Shown one piece after another: positions 57,374-64,000 of a DNA stretch of 64,000 bases. Position numbers and translations under genes: made by a program. The stretch covers positions 36,711,565 through 36,775,564 of the forward strand of contig CM030362.1 of NCBI GenBank assembly GCA_017893485.1, given 5' to 3'. Each line of letters opens with the position of its first letter. The first letter of the stretch is position 1. The notes under the pieces are model-generated. The model had not been told where the DNA came from, did not search any database, and saw nothing but the letters and a program-made list of their open reading frames with translations. The DNA is from Hemerocallis citrina. Its lineage: Eukaryota > Streptophyta > Magnoliopsida > Asparagales > Asphodelaceae.

Positions 57374-58864
57374 TGAAAGCCATATACACCATACCTTACC
57401 CGTGATAATAGCGAGAGCAAGCGCCTTATTTACTCCATCAATACAGGTTATAATTGTCATCTGTATACAAATCAAATAAAATACTTTATTACCATTATTC
57501 TTACTTAATCTATCATGCAATTCACGTACATCTATTCTTTTTACTGAACAATTGATTAATTAAAATCCAAATCTTTCCCTCTATAAAAAAAATAAAATAA
57601 AAATTACTTTAAAAACTCATATATTTCAAATATTGTTATAAATGTTTATCGCAATTAAAAAAAATTGCATAGAGAATCATGAAATATACGTTAAATTTTT
57701 TAGTTAATTAACTAGAAAGGGCCTTATTCTTTCATAACGGTCATTCTAAAGTTACATTTAATCAGCTGATTACTTTTGAAGTGGACCGGTTGACCTGTGA
57801 AATTCTATTAACAGTTTTTTTATTGAAAAAAAATGGAATAACTTCATCATGTTTCATTAATAAGAATTCTATTACTTATTGTTATAACACTTCCTTTTTC
57901 AAGTTAAAACTTACATTCTCATTCAATTCTCAAGAACAAAATTTAAGAATAGCCCACTTCTATTCTTTTATTCAACAAAAAAGACACTACAGATCCAAAG
58001 CATCAACATAGAGTAGTAGATTAGATCACTTCAACTTAGACTCACCTTAATTAATTATGCATGCTGTCTTCATATGGGACACAATCCAAACAACAGTTAA
58101 TGCTGACATGTATGCCATGTTTGGTGTATGCTTCCCATTCTAACCAGTGCTTACAAACTGACAGCACTCTGTGTAAACGCTTAGGCACATGTCTTTTTTA
58201 TTCTGAAAGGAACACTTAGACACATACATGTCCCTACTACTATCTGAAGGCAATATACATACACACACATATATATATACATGCTAGGACCACCTCAAAA
58301 TTTTCAAATCTATGAGCCTTGCCAAAACTTGATCATAATAACTAATCAACAATGTAGAAGAAAGAGAAAGCATATTTCTTTGACCATCCAAAAGTACTAT
58401 CAATTCAAAGTGCAGATAAACAATTCAAGAAGTGCTCAGATTCAAGTAATTAGAATATATATAGGTTTTGCAAAATATTCTATGTTAAACTGCACATGAG
58501 AATGAGATGATGGGATAAGTCTTTGTTTTGGGTACTTAATGGGAATCTTTGCATGAGTTTACTGGATCACATGGGTGTGTTAATTTGTTTTTAATATTCG
58601 TTAAAATAATTATTACTTTTGATGATTGGATCAAAACAGAGCATCACATTTGATACTAGTTGCAAATAGTATGAAGAACAAGGCCTTAATTTCAATCTAG
58701 ATCACTTGATAACATATGTACATGAACAGGAGAACAGCAAACATGGTATACAAAACAAACAAAAGATTTTACAAAAAAGTATAGTATCGTACGTTCATTG
58801 ATTAAGGGAAAACTTTATGAAGAAAATGTTACCAAATTAGAGATTCAATTTCATCATCTTCGCT
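57374..58864. other. Spacer downstream of BRI1, including its probable 3' untranslated region
   Basis: It is AT-rich with no repeat or gene recognised. The segment just right of 58600 should hold the poly(A) site of the minus-strand gene; no single signal stands out. Confidence 0.5.
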
Positions 58865-61800
58865 TCAATCTCTTTCTTCTTTCCCTTCCTTCAAGCTCAT
58901 ATCCACCTCTCCATAGCTTCCATCCATTGACCCGGCAGTTGCTGACGAATCGACGGTAGACCCTGCCTGTATCTCTTTGAACATTGCCATCACCTTCACC
59001 ATAGTCGGCCTTCGCAACGGTCTATCGTCCAAGCAAGCACAAGCAATCTTCAAATGCTCCAATAGTTCGAGTTCGAGAGTAGGATCTCCCTTGAGTAGCT
59101 CAGGATCAAAAACATCACTTATCCGAAGCTTGGAATGCTGCTTCACCCACCCTACTAAGTTGTTGTCCCCGAAATCTGGTGAATCTGTAGGTTGTTTCCC
59201 TGTTAGCAATTCGAGCAAGACAACACCGTAACTGTAGACATCGCCCTTGGTTGTACACCGGAAGCTCTGGTAGTACTCCGGTGGGACATACCCTGGTGTA
59301 CCTGCTAGGGTTGACACACTCAAATGTGTATCCATTGCACTCATCATCCTCGCCATTCCAAAATCCGAAACCCTAGCCTCGAAATTCTCATCGAGAAGCA
59401 CATTGCTCGATTTCATGTCTCGGTGAATTATGTGAGGAATGCAGCTGTGGTGGAGGAAGGCTAGACCTCTTGCTGCCCCCACCGCAATCTTCCTTCTAGC
59501 TGCCCAATCCAGCTTGATACCTGACTTTTTCCGATCATGAAGAACATCTTCTACGCTACCATATTTCATGTACTCATAGACTAACAACCTCTCGTCGCCA
59601 ATCCTGCAAAAACCCAACAATGGTACCAAATTGCGGTGCTTGACCTTTCCAATAGTCTCCATCTCTGCAACGAATTCCCGATCACCTTGCCCGCTAATGT
59701 GGATCAGTTTCTTGATCGCAACGATACTGCCATCTTTAAGCTGGGCCTTGTAGACATCCCCGAACCCACCAGAACCGATTATGCTGTCGTTGTGGAACCC
59801 ATTGGTGGCATCGAGAAGATCTTGAAATGTCAGCTTCTGAAGCTGAAACTTCTCAAATGTGGCGAGGCTAATGCTGAGTGCTTCTTTTGTACCTGTCAAC
59901 TTCCAGTTAGTATTGTTGATTGTATAGCCTGAATAAGAACTGTTGTCAATGTGGATGTCTCGGAGGCTGTCGTTATCACTCGTCATCATCATCCTCCTCC
60001 TCCTCTCCCTCCTCTTGCTCTCAATTACGAGAATGAATAATGCTATGATACAGACGAGGCCCAAGAGCAACCCCAATGCCACCCTTCCTATAACAGAACC
60101 CCCACTAGACTTCTCATTCTGTCCATCTAAGTTTGCCCTCATTTCGTCACAGGAAGGTAGGGGCAACCCACAAAGCCCCGAGTTGTTCTCATACTGAAAC
60201 CTAGGGAATGTCACCAACGAACCCGACTGAGGAATGCTCCCATTCAGCTGATTATTCGACAAATCAATCTCCGAAAGCATAGACAAACCCGAAAACGAAC
60301 TAGGAATCGGACCTTGAAGCTCATTGTGCGAAAGATCAAGAACCGCAACCCGCAAGCTTCCTAAATTCGGTGGAATAGGGCCCGACAACGAATTATGCCC
60401 AAGATTCAGTATCATAAGATAGTACATTCTCGCCAACTCCTTGGGTATCTCCCCATCCAACTCATTGTAAGACAAATCAAGAAAGATCATCGACCCATTA
60501 TTGTTGAATGTATACTGAGTACTCCCCATATAAACCCTAGTGAAATTACACGTCTGCCGACTCGGCAACCGGTTCAAATCCTCTGCCCTAATTCCGGCAA
60601 ACTCCAGTAGATTCCCTGCCCCACGACATGCGCTACTCCCATCATTCTTCAAGTAAACAAACCTCTTCCCGGTAACCAATCCGACCGCAATCTTCCCCGA
60701 TTGGTTCGCCAAGCTCCCCGGAATGCTACCACTCAACTTATTACTATTCAAATCCAACCAAACCAAGCTCTTACAGTCCCCAATCTCCCCCGGAATACTC
60801 CCACTAAACGAATTATTTCCCAGCTTCAAAATCGCCAAATTACTCAGCTCCCCGATCCAAGAAGGAATCACACCAGTTAAATGATTACTCGACAGTGAAA
60901 TCCAGTTCAGATTACTACAATTCCTCAACCCATCAGGAATCTGGCCTGTAAGCCCATTGTTATCGAGAATCAAGTTCTCCAGCAAAGGAATCTTCGACAG
61001 CTCGTTTGGAATCTCCCCTACCAAAAGATTCTGCCACATTATAAGATCCTTGAGATTCCGCAACTCCCCCAGCGAAGCCGGAATGCTCCCAGTCAGGTAA
61101 TTGAAGCTCAAATCAAGCGAAACTAAACTCGAGGAATTGCCAATCGAATCAGGAATCTTACCACTCAGCTGATTGTTTTGAAGATACAGCTCCTTCAGGT
61201 TCCGACCAAGATTCCTCGGAATCTCGCCCCAGAATCCGTTCGAGCTAAGATCAAGATACTCCAAATTACTGAAGCTGTTCACGAAATCTGGTAACTTCCC
61301 CGACAAATTGTTGAAGGAGAGCTCCAGCGAAACCAGATTAAGCATCGAGATTCGTGCAAGATCGCCGGAGAAGTTGTTGTTGGATAGGTGAAGCGAGGTC
61401 AGCGATGGCGAGTACGGGATACCACCGGTGAAGTGGTTCGACGAGAGATTCAGGGAATCTAGACTGTAGCAGTCGGCGAAGATTCCGTTAGGAATCTCGC
61501 CGGTGAATAGATTCGAGGAGAGGTCGAGGCGGTTGAGTGAAGAACAGTTTGCTATTGACGGAATACTCCCCGAGATTCCGTTGTTGGAGATCGAAAGTGA
61601 CCGGATCCCGCCGGTGTGGGCGAGAATCCACCGGAGATCGTCGGTGGTAAGTTTATTGCCGGATAAGTCGAGGGTTTGAAGAGTAGTAAATGGTACTGCC
61701 ACGTCAGCAGCAGTGGGGCCCGAGATCGAGTTTGAGGAGAGGTTGAGGGAGGTGAGTGAAAGGCAGGAGGCGGTTAGGGATGCCACGTCAGCGAGGGTGA

Positions 61801-62194
61801 GAGAGAGGGAGTTGAAGGAGAGGTCGAGGGCGGTGAGCTTACCGCTGCAGGGCAAGGCGGTGAGGTTAGCGTCGGAGGCGGTGAGGTTAAGGGAGGTGAG
61901 AGTGAGGGAGCGGAGGTTGGGGAGGGCGAGGAGGAAGTCGGTGACGGAGGAGAAGACGGCGTCAAGGGAGATGGAGGTGAGGGTGACGGAGGTTACGACG
62001 GAGTCGGATGAGCACGTGACGCCGGAGAAGGAACACGTGGGGCGGGAGGGGGACCAGTAGGGGAGGAGAGAGGGATCTGGGAGGGAGTTTTTAAATGAGA
62101 GGAGGAGGTCGGAGTCGGTTACGGGTTGGGAAGAGGATCCGACCCGGAAGAGGGAGAGGGAGAGGGAGAAGAGGAGGAGGAAGAGGGAGTTCAT
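58865..62194 (-). CDS. BRI1: BRI1-type brassinosteroid receptor kinase, 1109 aa, intronless
   Basis: It is a plasma-membrane receptor that binds brassinosteroid outside the cell and signals through its kinase with BAK1-type partners. The order is: signal peptide (1 to about 21), N-terminal Cys pair (about 54-61), 18 leucine-rich repeats, the island domain (about 521-565, with [20 protein letters not shown]), four more repeats, a C-terminal Cys pair (CGLPLPSC), a membrane segment (about 703-725), a basic stop, a juxtamembrane region with [11 protein letters not shown], and a Ser/Thr kinase. The kinase has [11 protein letters not shown] (about 810), VAIKK (about 825), [10 protein letters not shown] (about 923) and DFG (about 944), all intact. 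With 22 repeats it is shorter than the 25-repeat Arabidopsis form and like rice BRI1. The ending [14 protein letters not shown] is also rice-like. No introns, as is usual for BRI1. The island domain and its position separate it from other LRR kinases; a BRI1-like paralogue (BRL) is the alternative. Confidence 0.93.
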   Translation of the reverse strand: MNSLFLLLFSLSLSLFRVGSSSQPVTDSDLLLSFKNSLPDPSLLPYWSPSRPTCSFSGVTCSSDSVVTSVTLTSISLDAVFSSVTDFLLALPNLRSLTLTSLNLTASDANLTALPCSGKLTALDLSFNSLSLTLADVASLTASCLSLTSLNLSSNSISGPTAADVAVPFTTLQTLDLSGNKLTTDDLRWILAHTGGIRSLSISNNGISGSIPSIANCSSLNRLDLSSNLFTGEIPNGIFADCYSLDSLNLSSNHFTGGIPYSPSLTSLHLSNNNFSGDLARISMLNLVSLELSFNNLSGKLPDFVNSFSNLEYLDLSSNGFWGEIPRNLGRNLKELYLQNNQLSGKIPDSIGNSSSLVSLDLSFNYLTGSIPASLGELRNLKDLIMWQNLLVGEIPNELSKIPLLENLILDNNGLTGQIPDGLRNCSNLNWISLSSNHLTGVIPSWIGELSNLAILKLGNNSFSGSIPGEIGDCKSLVWLDLNSNKLSGSIPGSLANQSGKIAVGLVTGKRFVYLKNDGSSACRGAGNLLEFAGIRAEDLNRLPSRQTCNFTRVYMGSTQYTFNNNGSMIFLDLSYNELDGEIPKELARMYYLMILNLGHNSLSGPIPPNLGSLRVAVLDLSHNELQGPIPSSFSGLSMLSEIDLSNNQLNGSIPQSGSLVTFPRFQYENNSGLCGLPLPSCDEMRANLDGQNEKSSGGSVIGRVALGLLLGLVCIIALFILVIESKRRERRRRMMMTSDNDSLRDIHIDNSSYSGYTINNTNWKLTGTKEALSISLATFEKFQLQKLTFQDLLDATNGFHNDSIIGSGGFGDVYKAQLKDGSIVAIKKLIHISGQGDREFVAEMETIGKVKHRNLVPLLGFCRIGDERLLVYEYMKYGSVEDVLHDRKKSGIKLDWAARRKIAVGAARGLAFLHHSCIPHIIHRDMKSSNVLLDENFEARVSDFGMARMMSAMDTHLSVSTLAGTPGYVPPEYYQSFRCTTKGDVYSYGVVLLELLTGKQPTDSPDFGDNNLVGWVKQHSKLRISDVFDPELLKGDPTLELELLEHLKIACACLDDRPLRRPTMVKVMAMFKEIQAGSTVDSSATAGSMDGSYGEVDMSLKEGKEERD

Positions 62195-62283
62195 GGTCTT
62201 GGGTGTTGATGGGTTTGGGTTTATTTTTTGAGCATTTGAGGGGAGAGAGAGTCAGAAGTTTACGGGGAAGGAAGGGGAGGAGG

Positions 62284-62291
62284 TATTTATA
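62284..62291 (-). promoter_or_regulatory. Putative TATA box of BRI1
   Basis: The minus strand reads CATATAAATACC about 90 bases before the start codon. It would place transcription start near 62255 with a leader of about 60 bases, which is rich in CT, common in plant core promoters. Confidence 0.6.
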
Positions 62292-63012
62292 TGGGGGGGA
62301 CGTGAGAGGGGGTTGAGGGGTTTAGGTTAATTAATTAGAGTGGGGATGATTAATTAGGGTGGTAATTATAGTGAGTGCTTTTTGGGTTTAATTTTTTATT
62401 TGAATTGTGAGAATTTTTGTTTGATTTTTTAGATTTTGTTAGACAAGTATTTCTGTTCTTATTTTGTTACGTTATTTTGTATTTGTAAAAATAATCGTTA
62501 CTTTTTAAAAAAATTGTAGATCAATCTAAATAAGGTGCTTAACTCAATACAGACATAAATGCCATCGCAGCTCAGCTGTGCCTACTTCAGAATGCTGAAG
62601 TTGGCATAAGAAAGAAATTCGACTTCAGTTGGCGGTGTCGGCCGTCACTTTAATTCCAATCTCACAAATAAAGCCCAGGTGTGTGTATCTCTCAAATTAC
62701 CAGTACACCCTCAGATATAATTTCTTGTTCATGGAGTACTACCATTCGATAAGGCTATTTTTGTCAATTAAAGTCTTAATTTAGGTGTGTGTCTCAATAA
62801 TCTAGTTTTATCAACTTATTAGTAGTGAACATTTTCCTTATAATCTAATCTTATCTCGTAAAAGCAAATAAAAATACAACTTTCTTGCCTGGTTTCATAA
62901 TAAATTATGAGTACTTATTATAACTTGATAATTTTAGCAAGTCTAAAGTCTCAATCATTTGATTTGTAGCACTGAAATTAACGAACAAAAAAAGCCCCAC
63001 GTCCTGAATTAA

Positions 63013-63020
63013 CACGTGCG
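63013..63020. promoter_or_regulatory. Combined G-box and BZR1-type element in the BRI1 upstream region
   Basis: CACGTGCG contains a G-box (CACGTG) and a brassinosteroid response element (CGTGCG), about 820 bases before the BRI1 start codon. BZR1 family factors are known to bind CGTG(T/C)G. Confidence 0.45.
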
Positions 63021-63177
63021 GTTGTCTCTTAACATATCCAAAAGAAGATAAAATAAAAATCAAACCCAATTATTACTCCTTAAACATCCATTAATTAATA
63101 TTGGTTAAGCTGTCATTAACGACGAAAGAGTAGAGTAATTAGTTGATAAAAAGTGGGACCCAGATGTAAGTGTAATG

Positions 63178-63185
63178 CACGTGCG
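63178..63185. promoter_or_regulatory. Second combined G-box and BZR1-type element
   Basis: A second CACGTGCG occurs about 985 bases before the start codon, 165 bases from the first. Confidence 0.45.
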
Positions 63186-63648
63186 AGGAGGGGATATTTT
63201 TTTGAAGAGGAGAGAGAAGAGACAAAGGATGGCGAGGTGGCAGTGGGGCCCAGTTGTGGTCTAATTTATCATGAGCCTAAAATTATGTAATGTAAGATTA
63301 GGGTGCGTGGGGACATTTTTAAACACTCGAGTAGGGCCAGGCCAATCCTTAAACATTTCACTTGTTTAGGGTTTTGTGTGAGGGGAAGTATAGTACTACT
63401 ATAACTATAAATTTGGGTTATATTAATATGAGCATATATAGTTTAGGTAAAGTGTGCAAGAAGAGTTCTGTTACAAGCCCAGCGCATGCATAAGTTAAGG
63501 TGGAAGTAGTAGCGATCGAGCTTAATTAATAGGCAAGCTGGAAGTGAGAATCTATCATCATTTTGCTGAGCCGTCGTTGTTAGTCAGTGTACGTGCCTAT
63601 CTTTAGACACTTGAGAAATCCTGCTGATATATATATATCGATCCATTA

Positions 63649-63692
<44 letters not shown>

Positions 63693-63693
<1 letters not shown>

Positions 63694-64000
63694 TAGATTT
63701 ATCCGTGGGGACGTGTCTACGGCACGTCTTCAAAATGATATAAAAAGTCTTATAAACAGTTGTGGTAGGGTAAAAATGGCCGGGGGCCCAACCAGGACCC
63801 AATACAACTCTCACTCAAAAATGAAAGAAACAGCAGTATAGCTCGGCTTCGAGCCACCGCAGGGTCGGCGCCGAACCTCCAGTTCATCCCCACAGAGCTA
63901 ACCTCCTCGTATCCGATGGGCAGCAATGTCCCTCGACCTCCGATCCACGACAGCCCTCCGGGCCGTCCGCCCCTCCTAGTACAGAATAAGGATGACCTGG
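63693..64000 (-). mobile_element. 3' end of a second Helitron, running out of the window
   Basis: On the minus strand the sequence ends GAAGACGTGCCGTAGACACG, then a short tail, then CTAG before TA. The stem-loop GACGTG...CACGTC lies 12-14 bases from the end. It shares GAAGACGTGCCGTAG with the Helitron at 15419-16328, so they are one family. The inner 300 bases are GC-rich (63850-64000) and may be captured sequence, since no Helitron protein is visible; this cannot be judged without the rest. Confidence 0.7.

Larger units (their letters stand above)
62292..63692. other. BRI1 upstream region
   Basis: No element or gene is recognised apart from the sites listed; AT-rich with a few direct GAGAGAGA tracts and the two CACGTGCG words. 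The right edge is a (TA)n microsatellite (about 63655-63692) next to a Helitron end. Confidence 0.5.

Noticed and set aside
61713..62060. Plus-strand open frame opposite the BRI1 start
   Set aside because: Antisense of the GC-rich leucine-rich-repeat coding sequence.
1..64000. tRNA, rRNA or other structured RNA genes
   Set aside because: I saw no cloverleaf with matching A and B boxes; methionine-tRNA-like words are all retrotransposon primer sites.

Overview
The window is 64 kb of plant nuclear DNA, made almost entirely of nested transposable elements around one host gene, a brassinosteroid receptor kinase (BRI1 type) on the minus strand at 58865-62194. The evidence for a flowering plant is GT-AG introns, a plant mobile domain gene, captured chloroplast and nuclear plant genes, and typical plant LTR, CACTA, hAT, MULE, Helitron and MITE ends. 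The BRI1 copy has 22 leucine-rich repeats, a C-terminus ending in KEERD and a GC-rich 5' end. These resemble rice BRI1 more than Arabidopsis BRI1, so a monocot outside the grasses is plausible; this is inference only.

Layout: 1-440, 3' end of a Copia element. 611-3680, a gag-only Copia derivative (minus strand), with an extra head-to-head LTR at 3681-4402. 4427-5856, a short non-autonomous LTR element. 6240-6850 and 14375-15418, AT-rich repeat DNA split by a 7.5 kb gag-only Ty3/gypsy element (6851-14374, TSD AATAG) rich in tandem repeats. 15419-16328, a small Helitron. 16936-19292, two MITEs with internal palindromes. 19446-20216, a solo LTR (TSD ATGTG). 20541-29402, an 8.9 kb apparently intact MULE with 9-bp TSDs. 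30027-31240, a poly(A) retroelement tail and a third palindrome-bearing MITE. 31485-36740, a CACTA element carrying pieces of at least four host genes. 36824-44157, a decayed hAT element split by a 3.8 kb solo LTR. 44527-50622, a decayed Copia element with a TRIM nested in its 3' LTR. 51194-57020, a second, very decayed Copia element. 58865-62194, BRI1 and its promoter. 63693-64000, the 3' end of a second Helitron.

Two regions deserve most attention. First, the MULE has near-identical TIRs of about 280 bp, a complete transposase with DDE, SWIM and zinc-knuckle motifs, a three-exon plant-mobile-domain gene, and between the convergent 3' ends of these genes a roughly 1.07 kb palindrome built from the short palindrome that also fills the TIRs. 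The layout could make hairpin RNA matching the element's own ends. Second, the CACTA element joins an FTSZ1 first exon to TL29 exons through consensus splice sites, and the frame stays open across five exons before ending in a captured RAD9 exon.

Element boundaries were set by eye from terminal motifs and target-site duplications. Family names rest on recognised protein motifs, not on searches.
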